This document shows, in pieces, positions 1 to 7,569 of a stretch of 22,491 nt of DNA (the first letter of the stretch is position 1; every line of letters starts with the position of its first letter). This DNA is from Saprospirales bacterium (lineage in GTDB: Bacteria; Bacteroidota; Bacteroidia; Chitinophagales; Saprospiraceae). Location of the stretch: the NCBI GenBank assembly GCA_003559985.1, contig PWJP01000078.1:1-22491 (forward strand). The letters are read 5' to 3'. The notes below the pieces were generated by a model that had not been told where the DNA came from, searched no databases, and saw only the letters and a program-made list of their open reading frames with translations. The translations under genes and the position numbers were made by a program.

Positions 1-101
1 GGATGTACATCCAGTTCTAGAAATTGTAAAATTTGGAGGATAATTCTACCTGGCGGATATCTATTGGATACCTCCCCTACCCAATTTTCAATCGCAAAAC
101 C

Positions 102-137
102 CTTTGCGACCTTTGCCTCCTTTGTGGCCTCTGCGAG
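102..137. repeat. Degenerate tandem nonamer repeat, consensus CTTTGCGNC, 4 copies
   Basis: Four 9-base units lie head to tail at 102-110, 111-119, 120-128 and 129-137. The first is CTTTGCGAC; the others keep the CTTTG or CTCTG core with one to three changes. The array is intergenic. I recognise the style as one of the short period-9 repeats scattered in Bacteroidota intergenic DNA, but that is recollection and not a search result. Confidence 0.7.
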
Positions 138-213
138 AAACCAACTCCTAACCAAGGAATTACGCCACGTTTTCTAATCCGTGACGGGGTATTAGAACTC
201 TCGCCCTACCCCC

Positions 214-262
214 TAATTCGTAATTAAAATATTCGTAATTCGTAATTGAATAACTCGTAATT
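214..262. repeat. AT-rich ATTCGTAATT direct repeats
   Basis: The unit ATTCGTAATT occurs at 216-225, 231-240 and 238-247 (the last two overlap by three bases), and a diverged copy ACTCGTAATT lies at 253-262. The units are separated by A/T-rich bases. This is a second short repeat family in the same intergenic region, of unknown role. Confidence 0.65.
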
Positions 263-319
263 CAGGCGAAATCTCCTAAATCATCTACACCATCCGTAAT
301 GCCGTCAATTCTACCAACC

Positions 320-1882
320 TTACATCGGCGGATACACGAAGCTGGCCTGCAGTCCCAGTGGTATTCCAATCCACCAGTAAATGAGCAGGAAGATGGTCCA
401 GGCTATGGTGAATATAATAGAGTACGGAATCATCATGGATACCAGTGTACCGATTCCTGTGTCTTTCACATACCGTTGACAAAAGACCACAACCAATGGG
501 AAATAAGGCAAGAGCGGCGTGATGATATTGGAAACCGAGTCACCCACCCTGTATGCAGCCTGTGTGAGGTCAGGAGAAATTCCCAACTGCATCAACATCG
601 GTACAAAAATCGGAGCTATAAGCGCCCATTTTGCCGAAGCTGAACCAACCAGCAGGTTAACCACCGTTGTCAGCAGAATAATTCCGACAATGGTGACCTG
701 ACCGGGCAATGCCAGTGCCTGCAGGAAGTTAGCACCTTTAATTGCTACCAAAAGACCGATATTTGACTTGCCAAAAGCATCGATAAATAAGGCGCAGAAA
801 AAGGCCATTACGATATAGTAAGCCATGCTGTTCATCGCCTTGGTCATACTGTCCACGAGGTCTTTGGAGTCTTTGAACATCCCGGACATATATCCGTGTA
901 CGACTCCCGGAATGACAAACAGCAGAAAGATGAGCGGAACAATGGCCTGCATCAATGGCGCCTGAAAGGAAACAAGCGAACTTATCTCGGGATTATCGTG
1001 ATTCTGGTCTCGCAATGCGGAGGCCTCGGGCCAGGCCCAAATAAAAAGTCCAACAATGCCCGCAATCATAGCAACGCTACCCCAGATAAATGCTCTGTTC
1101 TCGCGGGGGGTCACCTTTTCCATTTTGGGCAACTCCTCCTCGTCGGCATCAATTTCTACATTGGATAATCGGGGCTCAACGATTTTATCCGTGATATACC
1201 AGCCCACCAGAACAATCAAAATGGAAGAGATTGAAGTGAAAAACCAGTTATTGAGCGGGTTGATCAACATGTCCTCGTCATATATCTGCGCGGCTTCCTG
1301 GGTAAAGCTCATCAAAAGCGGATCAATACCTGAGGGAATGAAGTTGGCGCTAAATCCACCACTAACACCCGCAAAAGCTGCTGCAATTCCGGCCAGTGGA
1401 TGTCGCCCAGCTGCGTAAAATATAACCCCTCCCAGCGGTATCACAAGTACATAACCCGCATCAGCCGCAGTGTGACTGACAATGGCCACGAGTATCAGCA
1501 TTGGGGTCAGGAGCGAATTGGGAGTGAAATTCAATAACTTTTTCAAGCCCACATTGATAAATCCGGAATGCTCGGCCACACCCACACCGAGCATTGCGAC
1601 AAGTACAATACCCAGGGGTGCAAAAGTCACGAAGACTGTGACCATTGTTGCAAGAAATTCTGCCAAACTCTCACCCGTCAATTGATTTTGTACCAGCAAA
1701 GCCTCACCCGTCCTGGGGTCAATTTCACCAAAATCAAAAGGGGCCAAAGCCGCTGAAAACACCCAAACTATTACCATCAGGTAGAAAAACAACATGGCGG
1801 GATCAGGCAACTTATTCCCCGTCCTTTCAATCCAGTTCAAAAACCGATCTACCAAAGATTTTGTCTTCTTCTCTTCGCTCAT
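320..1882 (-). CDS. AbgT family transporter
   Basis: A 520-residue integral membrane protein of the AbgT family. Members include E. coli AbgT (p-aminobenzoyl-glutamate uptake) and MtrF/YdaH, for which sulfonamide efflux has been reported. The N-terminus is typical: a short charged segment, then the family-like stretch around residues 17-30 (WIERTGNKLPDPA), then about ten hydrophobic segments. Loops rich in Gly, Ser and Pro around residues 140-190 (HTAADAGYVL, GVSGGFSANFIPSGIDPL) match the re-entrant hairpin regions of the family. A second such region near residues 410-460 (NLLVGSASAKWALIAPIFVP, GDSVSNIITPLLPYFPL) is also characteristic. The length is normal for the family. The ATG at 1882 fits the usual N-terminus. 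No clear promoter consensus is visible in the 180 bases upstream. The family is firm; whether it imports folate breakdown products or exports antimetabolites cannot be told from sequence. Confidence 0.93.
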   Translation of the reverse strand: MSEEKKTKSLVDRFLNWIERTGNKLPDPAMLFFYLMVIVWVFSAALAPFDFGEIDPRTGEALLVQNQLTGESLAEFLATMVTVFVTFAPLGIVLVAMLGVGVAEHSGFINVGLKKLLNFTPNSLLTPMLILVAIVSHTAADAGYVLVIPLGGVIFYAAGRHPLAGIAAAFAGVSGGFSANFIPSGIDPLLMSFTQEAAQIYDEDMLINPLNNWFFTSISSILIVLVGWYITDKIVEPRLSNVEIDADEEELPKMEKVTPRENRAFIWGSVAMIAGIVGLFIWAWPEASALRDQNHDNPEISSLVSFQAPLMQAIVPLIFLLFVIPGVVHGYMSGMFKDSKDLVDSMTKAMNSMAYYIVMAFFCALFIDAFGKSNIGLLVAIKGANFLQALALPGQVTIVGIILLTTVVNLLVGSASAKWALIAPIFVPMLMQLGISPDLTQAAYRVGDSVSNIITPLLPYFPLVVVFCQRYVKDTGIGTLVSMMIPYSIIFTIAWTIFLLIYWWIGIPLGLQASFVYPPM

Positions 1883-2062
1883 AATATTTTTGACTTAGTT
1901 GAATTCAGTGGCGTAATATTAGAAGTTTTTCCCGAATTATAAAAAAGCCATCGGTACATAAACTCCTCATTCGGGCAAAAAAAGTGGGGTAATTTGATGT
2001 CTGGTAACACCAAATAACAATCACATCTTATTGGTTTTCAACGGGTAAAAAAAAGGCGGAAT

Positions 2063-3016
2063 TTAATTTGATGAAGGGTCAATTTCCAGGATAATTTTTC
2101 CGCGGGTCCTCCCTTTTTCGTTCTCAGAAATGGCATCTGCAACCTGCTCCAGGGGATAAGTATTGGAAATAGTCAATCGGATTTCCCCACTGTCCATTTT
2201 ATCCAGTAACCAACTCATTTGTTCCCTGTTGGGCTTCAGCATGTAGGTCTTGCATTTTTTGGATGAAAAAACCGAGGTGAAAACCTGGCGCAAGAACATT
2301 ACCGGGTCCGGCATGGTGTTAAGATACGTGCCTTTAGATTTAAGGAGCGGTTTCATAGTTTTCCAACTGTGTGCATTCACGGCGTCAAAGACCAGATCGA
2401 ATCGCTCCTTTAACTCTGCGGGGTTTTCTTCTGTGTAATCGATCACCTTTTGGGCACCCAAAGACTTCACATAATCCACATTCGCAGTTGAACAGACGGC
2501 GGTAACCTCAGCTCCGAGGAGATTTGCAATTTGAACCGCAAAAGAACCAACGCCTCCCGACGCGCCAATCAAAAGCACCTGACTGCCCTCGCCCACATTC
2601 CCTTTTTCGGTTAGACATTGCAGGGCGGTTAATCCGCAAATGTAGGATCCTGCAGCATCCTTAAGCGACACTCCCAATGACACTTTGCAACAATTGGTTT
2701 CCGGCACTTTGACAAACTCGCTGTAGGCACCTCCTTTCAATCCTGTGGTAAGTACGACCCTGTCACCAGATTTGAGGTTTTGCACCTGACTGCCCACCTC
2801 TGAAACTACTCCTGAGGCCTCAGAACCAAGACTCATCGGGAATTTTGAACCTGTGACCATTTTCATCATTCCACACCGGACTTTCCAATCAAGTGGATTT
2901 ACCCCGGCATAACTGACCTTTACCACCACATCATTATCACCAGGGGTAGGGAATGAACGCTCTACCAATTCGACCACTTCATATCCACCGAATCTATTTA
3001 TTTCTACTTTTTTCAT
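2063..3016 (-). CDS. NAD(P)H-dependent quinone oxidoreductase-like medium-chain dehydrogenase
   Basis: A soluble 317-residue medium-chain dehydrogenase/reductase of the zinc-independent quinone oxidoreductase group, expected to reduce quinones or activated alkenes with NAD(P)H. The N-terminal GroES-like fold carries the family stretch NPLDWKVR at residues 40-47. The Rossmann domain has the nucleotide-binding motif GASGGVG at 151-157, followed by AVQIA. The structural-zinc cysteine cluster of alcohol dehydrogenases is absent. The C-terminus ends in the typical GRTRGKIILEI strand. I chose the ATG at 3016, not an in-frame start at 3094. The longer form adds 26 residues unlike the family, would overlap the upstream gene, and lies across an exact promoter at 3032-3063. 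That promoter suggests independent transcription with a leader of only about 10 nt. The true substrate is unknown. Confidence 0.92.
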   Translation of the reverse strand: MKKVEINRFGGYEVVELVERSFPTPGDNDVVVKVSYAGVNPLDWKVRCGMMKMVTGSKFPMSLGSEASGVVSEVGSQVQNLKSGDRVVLTTGLKGGAYSEFVKVPETNCCKVSLGVSLKDAAGSYICGLTALQCLTEKGNVGEGSQVLLIGASGGVGSFAVQIANLLGAEVTAVCSTANVDYVKSLGAQKVIDYTEENPAELKERFDLVFDAVNAHSWKTMKPLLKSKGTYLNTMPDPVMFLRQVFTSVFSSKKCKTYMLKPNREQMSWLLDKMDSGEIRLTISNTYPLEQVADAISENEKGRTRGKIILEIDPSSN

Positions 3017-3031
3017 CTGGCATTGTTTTGT

Positions 3032-3063
3032 CAAATATAAGGAACACCTCGAACTTTTACAAA
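3032..3063 (-). promoter_or_regulatory. Exact Bacteroidota-type promoter for the quinone oxidoreductase gene
   Basis: Read on the minus strand, TTTG (3060-3063) is followed by exactly 20 bases and then TATATTTG (3032-3039). This is a perfect match to TTTG-N20-TAnnTTTG. The -33 box lies immediately past the stop codon (3057-3059) of the upstream membrane-protein gene. The start of transcription would fall around 3025-3027, giving a very short leader before the ATG at 3016. Confidence 0.75.
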
Positions 3064-4040
3064 AAGTTCTGATACTGAAAGAAGAAGACACCACCTATGA
3101 TAAAAAGATGAATAATCTCAGCGGTCAGCGGATTTTCAATGCGAACAATGCTGTCTTGGAGTAATAAGGAGAGAGGCAGGGCTACCAAAATCATGTGTTG
3201 CAATTCCACCCCTTCAAAAAACAAGGTGGATGCAGCAAAAACCAGCAAACTCCAATACAATATATCGATGTTCTTTTTTGATCGAAGTGGTTTTTTGGAC
3301 AGGTAGAACTGGTAGTTAGCCAATGCCAATAAAATCGCTGTACTGAGAATTAACAGTGGTACAAATGAGGAGGCTTCTATCGGAACAAAAGGAATGTGGA
3401 AATGCACTGGAACTGCATAGTGCTCAAGGAAAATTCCCGCATCCATGCCGACTGCATATCCAATTGCAAAAGTCAGGAAATAGGTTACCAAAAGACCGTT
3501 AAACATGAGCAACCAGTCCTTTCCTTTTACAGGCTTCAGTATAAAAGCACCGATTATAACAATCAGCATCCCGGCTATAAAGGGAGCGTAAAAAAGAGCA
3601 GACACCCCGGTCCAAAATCCCGCATTGAAGAGTTTGCCAGTATCCTGATGTCGCTTGTAGGTTTGAAAAAGGGCATTCAGAGCAAACAGAAAAAAAAGCA
3701 TGCCGATACTCAGGGCACTCAGGTGTTGAAACTCGGGAAAAAAGCTGACAAAAATCAGGTAGAGAACACCCGGAAACAAATTGATTTCACTCCCAATCCG
3801 AAAGACGATACTCAAGCGATTGATCAGTATAGCCTGAAAAAAAATCAGGAATACATAAAAAATCGAAGACCATATCGGGTACTGCGTCCAAAATGGCTCA
3901 ATCCACGAACTAAATATGCCGTCCGAGTCCGTATGCACAACTTCTCTATCCCTAAAGAAAACCCGGTGATTAAGCACCAGGGCATAGGGAAACAGCATTA
4001 AGCTGTTTAATAGCTGATTGGACTTGAAAAACTGTAGCAC
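3057..4040 (-). CDS. DUF6427-like polytopic membrane protein
   Basis: A 327-residue, very hydrophobic protein with about eight to nine predicted membrane segments. The start MLQFFKSNQLLNSLMLFPYA, a short cationic piece with Phe-Phe-x-Ser-Asn followed by a helix, and the overall size resemble the DUF6427 family of Bacteroidota membrane proteins, whose function is not known. The start codon is GTG at 4040. The next ATG (15th codon) would cut into the first helix, so GTG is preferred. A promoter-like element lies at 4073-4104. The next gene downstream begins 40 bases past the stop, with its own promoter in the gap. Family assignment is from recognition of the pattern, so it is moderate; being a membrane protein is certain. 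Confidence 0.72.
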   Translation of the reverse strand: MLQFFKSNQLLNSLMLFPYALVLNHRVFFRDREVVHTDSDGIFSSWIEPFWTQYPIWSSIFYVFLIFFQAILINRLSIVFRIGSEINLFPGVLYLIFVSFFPEFQHLSALSIGMLFFLFALNALFQTYKRHQDTGKLFNAGFWTGVSALFYAPFIAGMLIVIIGAFILKPVKGKDWLLMFNGLLVTYFLTFAIGYAVGMDAGIFLEHYAVPVHFHIPFVPIEASSFVPLLILSTAILLALANYQFYLSKKPLRSKKNIDILYWSLLVFAASTLFFEGVELQHMILVALPLSLLLQDSIVRIENPLTAEIIHLFIIGGVFFFQYQNFL

Positions 4041-4072
4041 TTTGCAGTGATTTCTTTTGAATAATACTGCGT

Positions 4073-4104
4073 CAAAAGTATAAATTTTTTCGGGCGTGTG
4101 CTAA
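4073..4104 (-). promoter_or_regulatory. Promoter-like element upstream of the DUF6427-like gene
   Basis: On the minus strand, TACTTTTG (4073-4080) is an exact TAnnTTTG box. Exactly 20 bases upstream of it is TTAG (4101-4104), one change from TTTG. Transcription would begin near 4066, giving a leader of roughly 25 nt before the GTG at 4040 and supporting that start. Confidence 0.55.
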
Positions 4105-4191
4105 TTACATTTAAAATTCACCCCGCTTCATGGCATAAGTCCATGCGATTGTTGGGAAAGAATCCACCAATGAATCTTCTGGTAGATGGTA

Positions 4192-5172
4192 TCAATCCTC
4201 GGGCAAATAGTATTCCACAAGCGTAACAAAATCCTCCGGATTATCGACATCTCTGGCACCCACCTCATAAGTTTCAATGAAGGGAGGGTCAAAATGGAGA
4301 TTGTTTTCCTCCAGGTATTGACGGATGGCCCGATGGGCATCTACTACATCTTCTACCGGGCCGTAGTGCCTGGCAGAGACGACCTCACCGCGTCTTAAAA
4401 ACTTGAGCTGAAGACCTCCTGGTGATGTCTGCAAATCCCTGTCAATCCTGACTGCGGCAGCCATATCAGCCATCTCCTCATCGATATTCAGGTCGTAATA
4501 CAAAGTGGAAAAAGGAAATCGCCTCAATCTCTCCTGCTGAATAAAATAATCCAGCCGGGGGAAGTTCTCGTTGCTGAATTCATTCATCTCCTCAAATGGC
4601 CGCCTGCTTCTCACCATCAAGTAATTGCGCTCAATGACGGGCCTCCTTTCGATGTAGAAACCATCTATCAGAGCTACAAAATCAGACTCCGCCTCCTCCT
4701 TGACCAGCTCCATAGTTTCACCCAGCATATTGGACCATCGATTTCCCGGTCTGAAAACCCATCCAATAAATCGACTCCAACCACTTTTTTGAAGGGTTGA
4801 GAAGGTGTTGATAGTGGTTCCTGCACTGGTGGAAGTCAGGAAAAAATTGGTGTGGACAGAATGCCGCAGGGGCTTGTAAATATCCACATTTAAACTGGTT
4901 GCCACTTCAGACAGGGCTGGTTCATCCACCAGGAGTCTTCCGTAACCCTTGCCACGAGAATTTTCCTGCTCCACGGTCTGTATTCTTCGGCCTGTTGCCT
5001 CTGAGAACCACTGCGCCATAGAGACATCATCAGACATACGGGCCTGCAATTTATCCATGGGTTCTTTAATGATGTACTGCTCTTCAATGACCACTTCAGC
5101 CGGTTGGAGAATACCGATGATAACCACAACGGCCAAGAGGCCCAGAATCACGGCAAGTATTTTCTTTATCAT
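4192..5172 (-). CDS. Membrane-anchored SRPBCC / GyrI-like effector-binding protein
   Basis: A 326-residue protein with one N-terminal membrane segment (MIKKILAVILGLLAVVVIIG) followed by a soluble part. Residues about 28-160 look like an SRPBCC (START/polyketide-cyclase-like) ligand-binding fold: a strand ending in EPMDKL, then the aromatic stretch AQWFSEATG, then alternating strands. The last 150 residues or so resemble the GyrI-like/AraC effector-binding fold, with the helix VDAHRAIRQYLEENNL followed by FIETYEVGARD and the closing strand TLVEYYLPE. Both modules bind small hydrophobic or aromatic ligands in characterised relatives; no ligand can be named here. I chose the ATG at 5172, preceded by AAAGGGATTG. 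The in-frame extension to 5235 adds 21 residues before the membrane helix and looks noncoding. It is divergent from the TonB-dependent receptor at 5460. Confidence 0.78.
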   Translation of the reverse strand: MIKKILAVILGLLAVVVIIGILQPAEVVIEEQYIIKEPMDKLQARMSDDVSMAQWFSEATGRRIQTVEQENSRGKGYGRLLVDEPALSEVATSLNVDIYKPLRHSVHTNFFLTSTSAGTTINTFSTLQKSGWSRFIGWVFRPGNRWSNMLGETMELVKEEAESDFVALIDGFYIERRPVIERNYLMVRSRRPFEEMNEFSNENFPRLDYFIQQERLRRFPFSTLYYDLNIDEEMADMAAAVRIDRDLQTSPGGLQLKFLRRGEVVSARHYGPVEDVVDAHRAIRQYLEENNLHFDPPFIETYEVGARDVDNPEDFVTLVEYYLPED

Positions 5173-5340
5173 CAATCCCTTTTTAATTCGATTTGAAAAC
5201 GATTTTATGCCCGGGGGCGTACCTCCCGGTTTCACAATATTTTGTACAGAAGCGAATTTTGTCCAATCTATCCCGGGAACAACCCGATCAATCTTGTAAA
5301 CGTGGCAATGTCATGGAACAAACCATCTCCCGAAAATTTC

Positions 5341-5354
5341 CTGATTTTTATCAG
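5341..5354. repeat. Short perfect inverted repeat CTGAT-TTTT-ATCAG
   Basis: Five-base arms flank a TTTT loop in the divergent spacer between the SRPBCC gene and the TonB-dependent receptor gene. It could be a minor hairpin or half of an operator. The arms are short enough to arise by chance. Confidence 0.4.
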
Positions 5355-5379
5355 ACCACAAATGTAATTAGTTCACTAC

Positions 5380-5400
5380 AATGATTTGGTCAAAGTCATT
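5380..5400. promoter_or_regulatory. Imperfect 21-bp dyad, candidate operator
   Basis: The arms AATGA (5380-5384) and TCATT (5396-5400) pair, as do most inner bases, giving 8 of 10 complementary positions around a central base. It lies in the divergent spacer, about 30 bases upstream of the -7-like box of the receptor gene, where a regulator could act. Whether any protein binds is unknown. Confidence 0.4.
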
Positions 5401-5430
5401 TGTTCCACTATAAAAAAATAGAGGATAGTT

Positions 5431-5438
5431 TACTTTTG
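5431..5438 (+). promoter_or_regulatory. TAnnTTTG -7 box upstream of the TonB-dependent receptor
   Basis: TACTTTTG is an exact -7 consensus, 21 bases before the ATG at 5460. No TTTG lies at the proper 19-21 base spacing; the nearest (5399-5402) is 28 bases away, at the edge of the dyad at 5380-5400. This suggests a weak or activator-dependent promoter. Confidence 0.45.
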
Positions 5439-5459
5439 CGGAAAAAAACAGACCCCTGC

Positions 5460-7439
5460 ATGAAGCTTATTCTTTTCATCCCCATAATGCTCGCCTGCCT
5501 GCTGCTTACTATACCGGGACAGAGTGCAACCCACCAACCTCTCGACACCCTTGTCTTTTCAGGAGATACCATCTGGGTCGAATCTTACATTATTCCGCTG
5601 AAATTGCACGAAACAGGCAGGGACATCCAGGTACTTTCCAATGAGACAATTTCTTCCCTTCCCGCCTCCAGCCCAGACGAGCTTATGCGGTACATTCCCG
5701 GCCTTGAAATTCAGTCCAGAGGGCCGGCCGGGGTGCAATCAGACCTGTCTTTGAGGGGCAGTACTTTTTCGCAAGTGCTTGTTATGGTGGATGGAGTTCG
5801 CTGGAACGACCCACTCACCGGCCATTTCAGCGCAAGCCTTCCGGTTTCGGTTGGAGAAATTGACCGCATCGAAGTAATCAAGGGACCGGGCTCGGCTCAT
5901 TACGGTGCAGATGCCATGGGTGGAGTCATCAATATAATCACCAAAACGGCAGCCGGGAGTTATGATGGGGTCTATTCATTTACCGGTAATCTCTCCGCAG
6001 GCAGCAAGGGCTACCGGGGAGGAAGAGGGAATTTCCACTTCAATCCCGGTAAAAACACCACCGTTTCCGGGGGACTTGAACACCAAAGTGCAGACGGACA
6101 CAAGGCGCTGGATGGATCACTTTACTGGTTTGACATATCATCGGCCACCCTGGCATTGCGCCACCAAACAGATGGGGATTGGGAAATTTTTTACCGAATG
6201 GCTGCCGACAGAAGGGATTTTTCCGCCCGCTATTTTTACACCGGCAATCCACTGGACGAAGCAGAGGAATACACTCGAGTACTTTACAACCACCTACAAG
6301 TCACCAGAACCGGAGACAGGGGAAGGACCGCCATCGATATTTCGCATAAGAGAAACAGGGACCGGTTCATCTTCAATCCGGATTTCCCACCGGCAAACGA
6401 ACACCTAACCACACTCAGTCTTTTTCAGCTCAATCACTGGTTGCCTCTGGGCAGAGGAAGGGATCTCCACTTTGGCACAAGGACACAGTTGAGAACCATT
6501 GAGAGCAATGACCGGGGCGACCACAGCGACCACGCCTTCGCTATTTTTGCAGGTCTGCGACAAAAACTGGGTCAGCGAACAGATATTCACTTCGCTTTGA
6601 GTGCCGATCGCGACCAAAACTTCGGCTTTGAACTAAGCCCTAAATTGAGCATCGCGCACAATTTTGAACGCATCGAACTCAGGTTCTCCGGAGGTCGAAG
6701 TATCAGGGCGGCAGATTACACCGAGCGTTTTATTTCGACCAGTCTGCCGGGACCGCTCGCCACTGGCAGAAACCTCGGAAACCCACAATTGCAGGCGGAG
6801 AGGGCATGGCAAGTTGAAGCCGGATTTGCTGCTGAACTGTTTCCCTGGTTGGACTTCCACGGGGCACTATTCCACCGTCATGGTAAAAATATCATCGATT
6901 ACATCCGCACTCCTGCGGAAGAAATTCCCGGACAGGACAATCTCGAGGAGGGCGCCTGGTACTTTTTTACCCAAAACATCGGCAAGGTGAAAACCACCGG
7001 TTTTGAACTGAGGACGGAATCTCGCGGTCCTGTAATTCTGGGCTTTAATAGTTTCCTTGAAGTGGGATACACGCACAACAACATCCGGGCCAGTGAGGAC
7101 ATCGAGGCTAAATACATTACCGGTCAGGCCGGACATCTGGTCAATATGAATCTTTTGCTGAGAAACCGGGACTGGACTTTTTCCCTGAATTCGTGGTACA
7201 AAAATCGCCCCGAAGACCGCTCGCCCGATATTGATGCCCTTCTCAGTTCCAGCTATTTAACAGTAAATAGCCGATTGGAGCGAAAGTTATTGAATGGAAA
7301 AGCCAATTTTTACCTTCAGGTCAACAATGTGTTCGACCGCTCTTATTCAGATATCACCGGAGTTGCAATGCCTGGTCGATGGTTGATGGCGGGAGCCGGA
7401 TGGAATATTGGAAGCCAGAGTGGAATTAAAAGGCAGTAA
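5460..7439 (+). CDS. TonB-dependent outer-membrane receptor (BtuB-like)
   Basis: A 659-residue outer-membrane receptor that would import a ligand using energy from TonB-ExbBD. Residues 1-23 are a signal peptide (MKLILFIPIMLACLLLTIPG, cut after QSA). The plug domain, about residues 55-175, shows the family signatures: DELMRYIPGLEIQSRG, then SLRGSTFSQVLVMVDGVRWN, then IDRIEVIKGPGSAHYGADAM and GGVINIITK. The rest forms the barrel, with paired aromatic-ended strands and the usual late NNVFDRSYSD motif. Unlike many Bacteroidota SusC proteins it has no N-terminal carboxypeptidase-like domain and no SusD partner. It is therefore of the classic BtuB/siderophore type. The last barrel strand (GRWLMAGAGWNI) is followed by a polar tail of about ten residues. 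An upstream in-frame TTG at 5400 is not needed. The substrate is unknown; no cobalamin riboswitch is visible upstream. Confidence 0.93.
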   Translation: MKLILFIPIMLACLLLTIPGQSATHQPLDTLVFSGDTIWVESYIIPLKLHETGRDIQVLSNETISSLPASSPDELMRYIPGLEIQSRGPAGVQSDLSLRGSTFSQVLVMVDGVRWNDPLTGHFSASLPVSVGEIDRIEVIKGPGSAHYGADAMGGVINIITKTAAGSYDGVYSFTGNLSAGSKGYRGGRGNFHFNPGKNTTVSGGLEHQSADGHKALDGSLYWFDISSATLALRHQTDGDWEIFYRMAADRRDFSARYFYTGNPLDEAEEYTRVLYNHLQVTRTGDRGRTAIDISHKRNRDRFIFNPDFPPANEHLTTLSLFQLNHWLPLGRGRDLHFGTRTQLRTIESNDRGDHSDHAFAIFAGLRQKLGQRTDIHFALSADRDQNFGFELSPKLSIAHNFERIELRFSGGRSIRAADYTERFISTSLPGPLATGRNLGNPQLQAERAWQVEAGFAAELFPWLDFHGALFHRHGKNIIDYIRTPAEEIPGQDNLEEGAWYFFTQNIGKVKTTGFELRTESRGPVILGFNSFLEVGYTHNNIRASEDIEAKYITGQAGHLVNMNLLLRNRDWTFSLNSWYKNRPEDRSPDIDALLSSSYLTVNSRLERKLLNGKANFYLQVNNVFDRSYSDITGVAMPGRWLMAGAGWNIGSQSGIKRQ

Positions 7440-7473
7440 CCGGCAGTAATATTCCAGTGACTTTCAGATGTCA

Positions 7474-7481
7474 TATCTTTG
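7474..7481 (+). promoter_or_regulatory. TAnnTTTG -7-like box before the aspartokinase-like gene
   Basis: TATCTTTG is an exact -7 consensus about 90 bases before the ATG at 7570, just after the receptor gene ends. The base run at the expected -33 position (7450-7453, TATT) is a poor match. A weaker TAATTTCG lies closer, at 7534-7541. Either could drive the small gene downstream. Confidence 0.35.
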
Positions 7482-7569
7482 TTAACTCCTGCAAAAACAC
7501 CACCCTAAAAGAGAATTGGGGCATTAAAATTCTTAATTTCGCCTTTTTCCAAATAAACGTTGAACCAAT

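Larger units (their letters stand above)
1..319. other. Noncoding repeat-rich region downstream of the AbgT gene
   Basis: No convincing gene is present. The only plus-strand reading frame (33-227) is 64 residues, resembles no family I know and is built from low-complexity repeats. The stretch contains a perfect 12-bp palindrome GGATGTACATCC at 1-12, a four-copy nonamer tandem at 102-137, and several ATTCGTAATT-type units at 214-262. It lies downstream of the minus-strand transporter gene, so it may contain that gene's transcript end, but I see no clear hairpin followed by a T tract. Confidence 0.7.

Noticed and set aside
100..265. Possible CRISPR array
   Set aside because: The repeats are 9-10 bases, contiguous or overlapping and diverged; there are no constant 25-40 base repeats or unique spacers, and no cas genes nearby.
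5236..5459. Possible cobalamin riboswitch before the BtuB-like receptor
   Set aside because: The spacer is short and I see neither the conserved B12-box GCCACTG core nor the expected multi-helix layout.
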